This document shows, in pieces, positions 7,918 through 15,996 of a DNA stretch of 45,864 nt. Positions within the stretch are counted from its first letter, which is position 1. The number at the start of each line of letters is the position of its first letter. Under the pieces are notes generated by a model that saw nothing but the letters and a program-made list of their open reading frames with translations, was not told the DNA's origin and ran no database searches. The stretch lies in assembly GCA_903930765.1 (NCBI GenBank), contig CAIYZV010000117.1, positions 1-45,864 on the forward strand, read 5' to 3'. Origin of the DNA: an uncultured Pirellula sp. (GTDB lineage Bacteria > Planctomycetota > Planctomycetia > Pirellulales > Pirellulaceae). The translations under genes were made by a program, and so were the position numbers.

Positions 7918-8222
7918 GAGGAAACCTCCCGTTGGATAAAAACCTGGCTGTGGTGCGATATCTAAGTGATATCAATATGCTATACCGTTGCCTAGAGGCC
8001 TAGGCGAAGAACCGGGGGTAATTGGGCGCGGTTTCCTCCTAAATTCTCAAGACTCGCGCGAAACTAGTTTGAAAGCTACAGGTACCGGTGGAGGATACCT
8101 AGGCAAACCGACTAGCCTTTGACCACAATGGGGCCAGTAGACACCGATCGGTCCTGGAATCGCAGGAGGCGCCGACCGGCATTTTTGCACGTCGGTTAAG
8201 GAAGTATTGGAGGAAAGGGTAT
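7918..8222. other. Divergent intergenic region, SPFH operon / terB-like gene
   Basis: No coding region is supported. It must carry the promoters for the reverse SPFH-RHH pair and the forward TerB-like gene. The GATATC repeat lies on the SPFH side. On the TerB side there is a clear Shine-Dalgarno GGAGG at 8209-8213. No convincing -35/-10 pair was found for either gene. Confidence 0.6.
7957..7973. promoter_or_regulatory. Candidate operator: GATATC-N5-GATATC
   Basis: Two perfect GATATC hexamers (7957-7962 and 7968-7973) separated by TAAGT. Because GATATC is itself palindromic, the array reads the same on both strands. Centre-to-centre spacing is 11 bp, one helical turn, as in the tandem half-sites bound by Arc-type tetramers. 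It sits about 40 bases upstream of the SPFH start codon, within the likely promoter of the SPFH-RHH operon. The operator role is inferred. Confidence 0.4.
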
Positions 8223-8585
8223 ATGCGTCATCTCGATCATCTCAAAAATCTGGTCATTATGGCATCCGCCGACGGATCTCTCACCGAGCGAGAAATCGCG
8301 CTCTTGGTCGATCGCTGCGGTGAACTGGGACTGGATGACGCCGACTTAGGAAAGGCTGTTGAGTTCGCGTTGAGCGATTCGGCATCCCTCAAGCTGCCTG
8401 TTGATCGCAAGGAGCAAATCGAGATGCTCTCAGATCTGATTCGGGTGATGGCTGCCGATGGGCAGTTGAGCGAAGTCGAGAAAAGGCTCTTCGCGCTTGC
8501 CGCTGCAAAGATGAATGTTGACCGAAAGGAACTCGACCACCTCATCGATGACCTTGTTGGCAAGCCGCATTCGAAAGACAATTAG
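8223..8585 (+). CDS. TerB-like (tellurite resistance TerB / DjlA N-terminal type) protein
   Basis: All-helical cytoplasmic protein of 120 residues. It carries the duplicated acidic signature of the TerB fold: ASADGSLTEREIALL at 14-28 and MAADGQLSEVEKRLF at 75-89. These D-G-x-(L/I)-x-x-x-E motifs are characteristic of TerB and of the N-terminal domain of DjlA and may bind metal. Length and single-domain form agree with standalone TerB-like proteins. There are no other ter genes nearby, so a tellurite role should not be assumed. The start ATG is preceded by GGAGG and AAAGGG. Confidence 0.85.
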   Translation: MRHLDHLKNLVIMASADGSLTEREIALLVDRCGELGLDDADLGKAVEFALSDSASLKLPVDRKEQIEMLSDLIRVMAADGQLSEVEKRLFALAAAKMNVDRKELDHLIDDLVGKPHSKDN

Positions 8586-8691
8586 TCGTCCCTGACTCCA
8601 TAGCGGCCATCGATCTCTTCTGCACGTCCGCCGATTCGCTCGTTCGAATTGGAGATGCTGATATCTCTCTATAGACTTGTTACAAATCCCC

Positions 8692-10059
8692 ATGAATGAA
8701 CAGCGCGACGAGCCGTTATCCTGGGGGGTGGTTGGTGGGGGATTTGCGGGTCTTCGCACGGCGATGGTGCTCGCACAGCGCGGCGAGCGTGTAACCTTGA
8801 TCGAAGCCTCCGACCGTCTCGGTGGGCTCGCATCTCCTTGGTCGATCGATCACGTGGAATGGGATCGCTACTACCATGTGATCTTGCTCAGCGATCGCTA
8901 CCTGCGTTCCGTTTTGAAAGAGATCCAACTCGACGATGAGATTGAATGGGTCCAAACCAAAACCGGTTTCTTAGCTTCTGGAAAACTGTATTCGCTCTCG
9001 AGCTCTATCGACTTCTTTTTCTTCCCCGTCCTTAATTGGATCCAGAAATTCCGATTGGGGCTGACGATCTTTGCGGGATCCAAGATTCGTCATTGGAGGC
9101 CACTGGAGCAAATCCTGGTCGAGGATTGGCTACGTAAATGGAGCGGGAACTCGACGTTCGAAAAAATCTGGCGACCACTTCTGAAATCGAAGCTTGGGGA
9201 CGCGTACCAACGAACGAATGCGTCGTTCATATGGGCGTACATCCAACGCATGTACTCGGCTCGGCGAAGCGGATTGAAGCGCGAGATGTTCGGATATGTT
9301 CCTGGCGGGTATCGCCGAGTTATGGACGCACTGGGGCCGTATCTGGAGCAACTGGGAGTCCATGTCAAACTCGCGACTTCTGTCCAATCCGTCTCGCGGA
9401 ACCAAGAGGGCCGCTTCGATCTCGCGGTCGAAACCCGCGAAGCGACGGCGCATGAGGTTTTCGATCGCGTGGTACTGACCACCCCATCATCCCATATTGC
9501 ATCCGTCACTACGGACTGGACAGGGGACGAGCGAACTCGCTTGACGGATACTGAGTACCTCGGTGTGATTTGCACATCGCTGTTGCTGGATCGGCCACTC
9601 GGCGGCTACTACGTCACCAATCTCCTCGATCCCGGGATCCCCTTCACCGGCATTATCGAGATGGGATCGATTCTTCCGATGGAGAAACTCGGAGGAAACT
9701 ATTTGGTCTATCTCCCTCGATACCTGATGAGCGATGATCCGGGGTTTGACGAACCAGATGCTGAGATCCACACGCGTGCAATCCAGACATTGAAAAAGAT
9801 CTATCCAGGCTTTCAGGCCGAATGGGTTCGCGCGATCCGCACCGCTCGAGCAAAATCGGTGATGGCTTTACCCACGCTGGGCTATTCCAATCGCCGCATG
9901 CCCGTCACGACATCGATACCCGGTCTTTACTGCCTCAACTCCGCGAGGATTGTCGAAGGAACACTGAACGTCAACGAAGTGCTTCGACTGGTCGACGAAG
10001 AGTTTGAGCAGGGGATATGGAACCCACACCTCGCTCTGCGGGCTGGCCAGCATGCATAA
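8692..10059 (+). CDS. FAD-dependent amine-oxidase-like oxidoreductase
   Basis: Predicted flavoprotein of the protoporphyrinogen oxidase / phytoene desaturase / HpnE superfamily, 455 residues. The N-terminus holds the FAD-binding motif VVGGGFAGLRTA (about residues 13-24), then an acidic ribose-binding strand end (LIEASDRLGG), both standard for the family. The C-terminus has the second FAD contact (PGLYCLNSARIVEGTLNVNEVLRL). The middle is rich in aromatic residues (SSIDFFFFPVLNWIQ), suggesting a hydrophobic substrate or membrane association. ATG at 8692 is preferred over a TTG at 8677. It ends 35 bases before a convergent gene. The substrate cannot be determined here. Confidence 0.85.
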   Translation: MNEQRDEPLSWGVVGGGFAGLRTAMVLAQRGERVTLIEASDRLGGLASPWSIDHVEWDRYYHVILLSDRYLRSVLKEIQLDDEIEWVQTKTGFLASGKLYSLSSSIDFFFFPVLNWIQKFRLGLTIFAGSKIRHWRPLEQILVEDWLRKWSGNSTFEKIWRPLLKSKLGDAYQRTNASFIWAYIQRMYSARRSGLKREMFGYVPGGYRRVMDALGPYLEQLGVHVKLATSVQSVSRNQEGRFDLAVETREATAHEVFDRVVLTTPSSHIASVTTDWTGDERTRLTDTEYLGVICTSLLLDRPLGGYYVTNLLDPGIPFTGIIEMGSILPMEKLGGNYLVYLPRYLMSDDPGFDEPDAEIHTRAIQTLKKIYPGFQAEWVRAIRTARAKSVMALPTLGYSNRRMPVTTSIPGLYCLNSARIVEGTLNVNEVLRLVDEEFEQGIWNPHLALRAGQHA

Positions 10060-10094
10060 GTGGGGACGGGCATCGAAGGCCCCCAGCAAAAATG

Positions 10095-11939
10095 CTACTT
10101 GCTTCGGCGGCCTGTCTTTGGATTGATGGGAATACGGAGTTCCTCGTCGTTGTCGACGTAGAATACAAAGCCATTGAACATCTCGTCGACCGTCTGTGGG
10201 CCGTATTCAACGCTCTTGGCTGGATCGGGATTGTAGGGATTGAAGTTCGAGTTATCGAAATGGGCGATTGCTTCGATCGTCGTTCCTTTGGGCAGGATCT
10301 TCGACCCGGGCTTGAGTTCATAGCCCAGTTGCCATTCGAAGTTGTAGTTGGGGATCTGCAACAAGCATTCCCGTTCCTCATTGGCCATGTTGGCAAAGAA
10401 GGTCATGTCCCGGCCTCGCACGTGCATGTGCGTGAACAACCCTAATAGATCAGCATTGTGCTTCAGCGTATGCGATTCCCGGAGTTTGAATGCCGGGTCA
10501 CCGGGTGGGATTTTCCATCCCCGGGGGTCGAGCACAAAATGATGCAGTTGCTTACGAACCGGTTCGCGAGGAAACCGCAATCCTACTTGGATACGGCATT
10601 TTTCTTCTTTGCCGGTGGTGGTGTAGTGGATTTGAAGCCCCAACCCCGACCCGGCAGGAATACGGTAGGCAATCCCTGAATCGAATCTGCCAAGATCGAG
10701 TGGTTGACCACCTGGAACATAACCGGTGATGAAGGTTTCATCGCTGGCCCCTTCGCTCGTCGCGTATGCCATGTTGCAATGATGCACGACCGCCGGATTT
10801 TCGGGACGAATTTCAAACGCTTCGACCCACGTCTCATTGAAGAAGACATGGGGCAGAATGACGTATTTGTACGGGACGAACCCGGTGGCGGGTACCGTGT
10901 GCTGTTCCAGCATTGTGATCACCAAATCCGGTGTCCCGATTCGCCATTGGGTGTCGGGAAATTCTGGAACCGAGGGACCATCGCCAGGCATCCCCGATTC
11001 CCGTTCTGAATCCAGCCAAGCTTGGATCCGATTTTTCTCGGCGCTCGTCAAGGAACGATCGTTCTGAAATCGTCCATGCTGTGCACTCGCATACCACGGT
11101 GGCATGGTCTCATCCCGGATCACTTCTCGAATCATTTCTGCATTCGCTGAGAAATCTTCGAAGCGGATCAGCGAAAATGGGGCTGCAGTACCCGGTCGAT
11201 GGCATGGAGTGCATTTCTCGTAAACGATTCCTGCCACATCCTTGTAATAGGTCGTTGCGTTTGCGACGGGGCGAGGCGAGACCGATGGGGTGATCAAACA
11301 TCCATCGGTGGTCGTCTGAGGGACCGTTACGGTTTTGGCGTGTAGCACTTCATCCAAAGCGATCTCAAGATCTGCACGACTGGGGGTCGCTCTCGTTCCA
11401 CCCAAGCGTAGTTGGTCATCAAAACGCCCGCGATATACCAAGTTGTGATCGCTATCCAACACGGCGAATTCGGGGGTCTTGGTCACCCCAAGCGTCCGAG
11501 CGACCGAAAGATCGTAGTCCTTGACAAAGGCAAACGGCACGTCGCATTCGAGAGCGTGTGAGGCAACCTCACGGAGCGTGTCATCCGCCCCGACGTTAAC
11601 GCAGACCACGACGACGTCTTCAGCTTGGATCTTCTCGTACAACTCCTTAAGCTTCGGAATCGTCTTCTTCACGATCGGACATTGCGTAGTCACGAACGCG
11701 AAAACGTAGGCTCGGTGGGTTCCGAGATCGTCGAGACTTCGTGGAACACTTCGTATGTCTTTGAATCGCAACTCCTGAACTTTTGAACCAATCGCAACCG
11801 TATGCGGTGTCGTGTCGTCCCCTTCGCACGCGTTGGCCACTGTACCGAACAACGTCATCACGACGTAAGAGATCGCGATAAAAGCAATAGACCGCCGAAC
11901 GGTCCGAGTTTTGGTGTCGGTCGGAATGTTCTTTGGCAT
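10095..11939 (-). CDS. Secreted fusion: redoxin + cytochrome c-type + copper monooxygenase-like domains
   Basis: Exported 614-residue protein. An N-terminal signal segment (about 15-37) precedes a thioredoxin-fold redoxin domain (about 48-205) with a single peroxiredoxin-type Cys87 in TTQCPIV rather than CxxC. Residues 230-320 carry a cytochrome-type haem site CTPCH (243-247) and a possible axial Met (ETMPPWYA). Residues 335-600 resemble peptidylglycine/dopamine-type copper monooxygenases: His386-His387 (VVHHCNM), His438 (LQIHYT) and His504/His506 (THMHVRGR) match the expected copper ligands. Similar redoxin-cytochrome-monooxygenase fusions occur in Planctomycetes and Acidobacteria by recollection. 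It is last in a reverse run with the DUF1080 and SASA genes. Substrate unknown. Confidence 0.85.
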   Translation of the reverse strand: MPKNIPTDTKTRTVRRSIAFIAISYVVMTLFGTVANACEGDDTTPHTVAIGSKVQELRFKDIRSVPRSLDDLGTHRAYVFAFVTTQCPIVKKTIPKLKELYEKIQAEDVVVVCVNVGADDTLREVASHALECDVPFAFVKDYDLSVARTLGVTKTPEFAVLDSDHNLVYRGRFDDQLRLGGTRATPSRADLEIALDEVLHAKTVTVPQTTTDGCLITPSVSPRPVANATTYYKDVAGIVYEKCTPCHRPGTAAPFSLIRFEDFSANAEMIREVIRDETMPPWYASAQHGRFQNDRSLTSAEKNRIQAWLDSERESGMPGDGPSVPEFPDTQWRIGTPDLVITMLEQHTVPATGFVPYKYVILPHVFFNETWVEAFEIRPENPAVVHHCNMAYATSEGASDETFITGYVPGGQPLDLGRFDSGIAYRIPAGSGLGLQIHYTTTGKEEKCRIQVGLRFPREPVRKQLHHFVLDPRGWKIPPGDPAFKLRESHTLKHNADLLGLFTHMHVRGRDMTFFANMANEERECLLQIPNYNFEWQLGYELKPGSKILPKGTTIEAIAHFDNSNFNPYNPDPAKSVEYGPQTVDEMFNGFVFYVDNDEELRIPINPKTGRRSK

Positions 11940-11987
11940 CGTACCAAACCTTTCGAGGGTAAGTAAAACTCGAAGCTCTTATGCGTA

Positions 11988-12839
11988 CTATCGAACCATG
12001 ATTTCAACCTTGCGGAAGTCGATCGGGTGGCTCTCGGACTGGAGGGAGATCGTGCCCCGATGCAATTGCAATCGCTCTGGCAGCGGCTTGAGTCCAGTTT
12101 CCTTCTCCTCGTCCGCCAGCAAATGCTTCGTGTTGTTGTCGTTGGGATCCAGTTGAGGTCGTTGGTACTCGAGGACCACTTGCCCATCGACACTATGTCG
12201 AATCACTTCATTGCCGACAACGTCGAGCTCCGCGGTGACCCATTGCTCGCCATGATAGGTTTTGGATTTCGAATTGGTGCAGTGGGGCGTGAATAGCTTG
12301 CCGTTCATCTCAACGTGCGTACCCGGAGTGCACAGGTTTAGTGTTGTTCTTGGATTTTTACCATCCCCGCCGAGCAGTTGCACCTCGATGGAACTCGGGA
12401 AATCTTGGTCGATCGTCATCGTTTCCGGCTTTTGGCCATGGATCATCACTCCACTGTTGCGAATCGCCCATCCTGGGCCTTGGGCAGCCTGCTCCCCGAC
12501 GAAACGGTACTCGACCCGCAATCGGTAGTTGGAATATTCCCCTTGGTAAAACAAATGTCCGAAACGTTCATCGAATTTGTCGTAAGCGTCGTAACGCACC
12601 TTTAAAAGACCATCTTCGACGCGAAACGTGTTGCCAAAGTTTTCCCCGAGTTTGTGCCCCCGAATTTTTGGCGTCCACCCCGTCAGATCCTTGCCATTAA
12701 ACAGCGGCACCCACTCCGCGTTGGATTTCGAGGTACCTTTGGCCGAACTCGAGGTCGTTTCCTGCGCTAAGACAAAGCTTTGCAAGCTAGCGACGGCGAG
12801 AATAGAGCAAACGAAAAAGCGAATTGCGGTCGGTACCAT
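11988..12839 (-). CDS. Secreted DUF1080 (3-keto-disaccharide hydrolase-type) protein
   Basis: 283-residue secreted protein with a signal peptide (about 1-25, ending SFVLAQ) followed by a jelly-roll DUF1080 domain. Family hallmarks are the opening WVPLFNGKDLTGWTP (about 42-56), VEDGLLKV, the SGVMIHGQ region, SSIEVQLLGGD and the final RGTISLQSESHPIDFRKVEIM. Characterised members hydrolyse 3-keto-glucosides, and the family is greatly expanded in Planctomycetes. It lies 48 bases upstream of the redoxin fusion and 134 bases downstream of the SASA gene, in the same direction, so a shared transcript for extracellular carbohydrate work is plausible. Confidence 0.9.
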   Translation of the reverse strand: MVPTAIRFFVCSILAVASLQSFVLAQETTSSSAKGTSKSNAEWVPLFNGKDLTGWTPKIRGHKLGENFGNTFRVEDGLLKVRYDAYDKFDERFGHLFYQGEYSNYRLRVEYRFVGEQAAQGPGWAIRNSGVMIHGQKPETMTIDQDFPSSIEVQLLGGDGKNPRTTLNLCTPGTHVEMNGKLFTPHCTNSKSKTYHGEQWVTAELDVVGNEVIRHSVDGQVVLEYQRPQLDPNDNNTKHLLADEEKETGLKPLPERLQLHRGTISLQSESHPIDFRKVEIMVR

Positions 12840-12973
12840 GATGTTTAAATCAATTGAGTTGAGGGCCGAATGGAATCGAATTACAGGATATCAAAAATGC
12901 ATCCGAATTGGAGACTGCGAGACGCTTCGTTTTCCCAAAACCGGCCTAACACGGATTTGGTCCCACGAGGTAG

Positions 12974-14662
12974 CTATTTTTGCCGTAAATAGGCTTCTGC
13001 CATGGCGTCTCCCAACTCGACGGTGCCGAGTGTTCCAAAATGCTTTCTGCCATGCGAAAGCTTTTCGGTCGAGACGGTCGTAACCCGTGGCACTTCCGAC
13101 GCCATTTCTCGAAGGCCAGTGTTGACGTTGTCGATGTTCACCCAAGGCGAATTTTTATGCTGTTCGGTGATGAAGCAAGCGATCGAAGGATCTCCTAGGT
13201 CCGATCGCAAGCGATCAACCCATTGCTGAGTCCATTTTGCATTGTTTTGAGCATAAGGTCCAAAGTACGTGTCATTCTCTCCGGCATGCCAAAAGACCCC
13301 CTCGACTTTGGCCGCATAACCGCGTTCTTTAAGGTCATTTTCTGCCGCTCGAAGGAATGCAAGAAGTTTCTGGTAGAGCTGGCGGTGACTCGGTTCATTT
13401 CCCTGGGGAGCCCAATCCGGACCTTGAGCGCCACTGTGCGTGAACTTGACGATCGCGATCCCTTCTTCTTTGGGGAGTCTCGCTCGCAATTGGGCACCAA
13501 AACTGAGTTCGGGCCCGAAGTTCCCGAGTTCGTCGACCGGCCCCAAAGGTTCCCAATCCGACGATACGGTGACTCCTCCTCCCAGCGAGTACCGGAAGAG
13601 AACGTCGGTTTGCGGCTGTGCCAAAGCCTTGCGGTCGGAGAGTTGAGCGAGTTCAGCCACATGCGCATCCTCCCCTTCCATATTTCTCTGTCCGGCCAAC
13701 ACAAAGATGCGAACACGACCGTTCGCTGCGACCGGTAGTTTCCCTTGGTACGATCGGTCGGGTGAGGTTTTCAACGCACCGATCCGTTGAAGATAAGCCT
13801 TGGCAAACGCTTGCCCCATCTGCAATTGTCCTTGGGTGCCAAAGTGGTAATGCGGTTGGCCGCTCCCCATCACTTCAAAGGCGAGATGCGATGTGGGTAC
13901 GAAATGCGTGCGTGCATCGCCATCGAGAACATGTTGCTGTTGGGTGCGGAAAGCCCCTAAGTTAGCCCGGTGATCCATGCCCCAAATCCCTTTTTCACTC
14001 ACCTCACCGAGATACCACTCCAAATCAGGGGCACTGAGATCGCTCCGCAATCGAGCGATCAGTTGGTTAAGGCCCACCGCGTACTTTGGGTAGAGCATAC
14101 GATCGAGCATGTCGTTCTCCCCTTGGTGCCACATGACACCCTCCAGCTTGTACGCGATACCGCGGTCGGTGAGTTCTCTGAGCGAATCGCGGATCAGCTG
14201 TAGCGTCTTTGGATAAAGTTGCTGACCGCGGTCCGGCGCATCTGGATTCCAGTCGAAAGCGATCGTTGTCCCACCCACTGCGGATTTGATAATCGCGATG
14301 GGAAAGGAAACATGCTTGCTGACTTCATCGGCAAAGGTCACCTCGGGACCAAACGCCTTGAGTGGTCTCAGTGGCACCCAGCCTTTTGAGACTTCATCGC
14401 CGTTTCCGAGCCGGTACGAAAAAAGGATATCTTCGCGTGGAATGACGGTATCCCGAAAGTGTGGGAACTCTCGAATCTCGTCAGCCTTTGCATCGGCACC
14501 GACCATATTCGATTGGCCAGCAAAAATAAAAACTCGCGTCGGCTCTGCGGATTGCAAAAGGCTTTCACCTAAACCGACCGCGCACATTAACGCGATCGCC
14601 GCGAGCCTGATCGCCGCTAGGACTGATCCATTCATCCGTCGGATCCAACTGTCTGTCGCCAT
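12974..14662 (-). CDS. Secreted tandem SASA-domain (sialate O-acetylesterase-like) protein with one degenerate active site
   Basis: 562 residues with an N-terminal signal segment (about 12-38) and two homologous SGNH-type SASA domains. Domain 1 (about 42-295) has the nucleophile Ser51 in GQSNM, WHQGEND at 178-184 and a late His in HYHFGTQG (about 271-278). Domain 2 (about 316-560) repeats the layout with GQRNM at 324-328, WHAGEND at 458-464 and KHFGTLG near the end, but the nucleophile Ser is Arg326. Domain 2 is therefore probably catalytically dead, perhaps for binding or stability. The family removes acetyl groups from sugars; the substrate here is not known. It is first of the reverse secreted set and divergent from the AlkB gene. 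Confidence 0.88.
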   Translation of the reverse strand: MATDSWIRRMNGSVLAAIRLAAIALMCAVGLGESLLQSAEPTRVFIFAGQSNMVGADAKADEIREFPHFRDTVIPREDILFSYRLGNGDEVSKGWVPLRPLKAFGPEVTFADEVSKHVSFPIAIIKSAVGGTTIAFDWNPDAPDRGQQLYPKTLQLIRDSLRELTDRGIAYKLEGVMWHQGENDMLDRMLYPKYAVGLNQLIARLRSDLSAPDLEWYLGEVSEKGIWGMDHRANLGAFRTQQQHVLDGDARTHFVPTSHLAFEVMGSGQPHYHFGTQGQLQMGQAFAKAYLQRIGALKTSPDRSYQGKLPVAANGRVRIFVLAGQRNMEGEDAHVAELAQLSDRKALAQPQTDVLFRYSLGGGVTVSSDWEPLGPVDELGNFGPELSFGAQLRARLPKEEGIAIVKFTHSGAQGPDWAPQGNEPSHRQLYQKLLAFLRAAENDLKERGYAAKVEGVFWHAGENDTYFGPYAQNNAKWTQQWVDRLRSDLGDPSIACFITEQHKNSPWVNIDNVNTGLREMASEVPRVTTVSTEKLSHGRKHFGTLGTVELGDAMAEAYLRQK

Positions 14663-14792
14663 CGTTTATCTGCCTGTTGAAAATAGTTCGCGTCTATCCG
14701 CCCGATACAGGGTCTCAAATACTTCGCATTTGCGCCATCGATTGCCAAAGGCCGTTCGAGTCCTATGGTATCCTAAGGAGACTACGTCGGGC

Positions 14793-14798
14793 TATAAT
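14793..14798 (+). promoter_or_regulatory. Consensus -10 box upstream of alkB-like gene
   Basis: TATAAT at 14793-14798, about 97 bases before the ATG at 14895. The sequence 17 bases upstream (ATCCTA) is a poor -35, so the call rests on the perfect -10 alone. Confidence 0.3.
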
Positions 14799-14894
14799 TC
14801 TGGAACCTAGGCAGTGAAACCGCTTGCGTTAGGAACCACCGATCAACGCGTTGGTGAATGAACGGTACCTCAACGATAGAGGCGTTGTCCCGCT

Positions 14895-15950
14895 ATGAAG
14901 CCTTGGAATTATCTCGCATCGTTCTCGATTCCCCTCTTTGCGGCGATTGGTTTGTTGTGGGGTGGCATTTGGTCATGGCTTACTGTCGCTGTTGTATTCG
15001 TTGGTGTTCCAGCCATGGATGCGATCGTCGGTTGCGATACGGAAAAAGTCGATGATCCGAGCATTGAACCTGCCAGAGGGGCATCTCGTCTTTACAGCTG
15101 GATCCTATACTTCCATCTTCCCGTCCAATTGGGTCTGATCTTGTTATGCGGCTGGGAATGGACCCATCAATTGGCCCCTTGGTGGGTCCAGGCGGGTTGG
15201 GTGCTGTCGGTTGCGCTGAGCACGGGCGGGATTGGAATCACGGTCGCCCATGAACTGATTCATCGAAAAACAAAAATGGAGCGATGGATCGGCCGACTCA
15301 TCTTAATGACCGTTTTCTACATGCATTTCGCGATTGAGCACGTGCGGGGCCATCACAAAAATGTTGGAACCAAAGAGGATGCTGCGACAGCAGCCCAAGG
15401 GACAAACGTGTATGCATTTATCTTGTACACGATCCCGGCGCAATGGTTGTCCGCTTGGAGGCTCGAACTGCAACGATTGAAGAAGCTAGGTCTCGCCAAA
15501 TGGAGTTGGCACAACGAAATGCTCTCATTCCTCGTGATCCAATCCCTGTGGCTGATTGCATTGGTTTCAATGTTCGGTTGGGGATTCCTCGGGATCTATT
15601 GCGCGATCGCGTTTTTATCGTTCGGGCTCCTCGAAGTCGTGAACTACATCGAGCATTATGGTTTGGAGCGACATGCATTGCCCAGCGGGCGGCTTGAGAC
15701 GGTCCAGGAACACCACTCATGGAACAGTGATCATCGCGTGAGCCGAATGCTATTGTTCGAGCTCAGTCGTCACTCCGACCATCACATGGCAGCAGACCGT
15801 CATTACCAATTGCTTCAATCGAAAGAACAATGCCCGCAACTTCCATCAGGTTATCCCGGGATGGTCCTACTCGCGCTTTGCCCTCCCGTCTGGTTCTGGA
15901 TGATGAACCCGAGGATCGTCCTCTCGCGGGACGCAGCCAAGCCGATTTGA
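14895..15950 (+). CDS. AlkB-type alkane 1-monooxygenase / membrane di-iron hydroxylase
   Basis: Integral membrane non-haem di-iron monooxygenase of 351 residues, predicted to hydroxylate terminal carbons of alkanes or related lipids. The histidine boxes are all present: HELIH at 119-123, EHVRGHH at 148-154, the AlkB-diagnostic NYIEHYGLER at 250-259, and RHSDHH at 292-297. About six hydrophobic helices are visible (for example 8-40, 68-86, 98-118, 208-245). The NYxEHYGL signature separates it from ordinary fatty acid desaturases. Box 2 has Val where AlkB often has Asn (EHNRGHH). No rubredoxin or reductase gene is adjacent. Family call firm; substrate inferred. Confidence 0.9.
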   Translation: MKPWNYLASFSIPLFAAIGLLWGGIWSWLTVAVVFVGVPAMDAIVGCDTEKVDDPSIEPARGASRLYSWILYFHLPVQLGLILLCGWEWTHQLAPWWVQAGWVLSVALSTGGIGITVAHELIHRKTKMERWIGRLILMTVFYMHFAIEHVRGHHKNVGTKEDAATAAQGTNVYAFILYTIPAQWLSAWRLELQRLKKLGLAKWSWHNEMLSFLVIQSLWLIALVSMFGWGFLGIYCAIAFLSFGLLEVVNYIEHYGLERHALPSGRLETVQEHHSWNSDHRVSRMLLFELSRHSDHHMAADRHYQLLQSKEQCPQLPSGYPGMVLLALCPPVWFWMMNPRIVLSRDAAKPI

Positions 15951-15996
15951 GATGCGTCGGCCGAAGCTTTGGAATCAAGTACCATGCGGAGAGTGG

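Noticed and set aside
8223-8585. Tellurite-resistance operon
   Set aside because: Only a single TerB-like gene is present; TerC, TerD, TerE and TerZ genes are absent and the fold is used in other roles.
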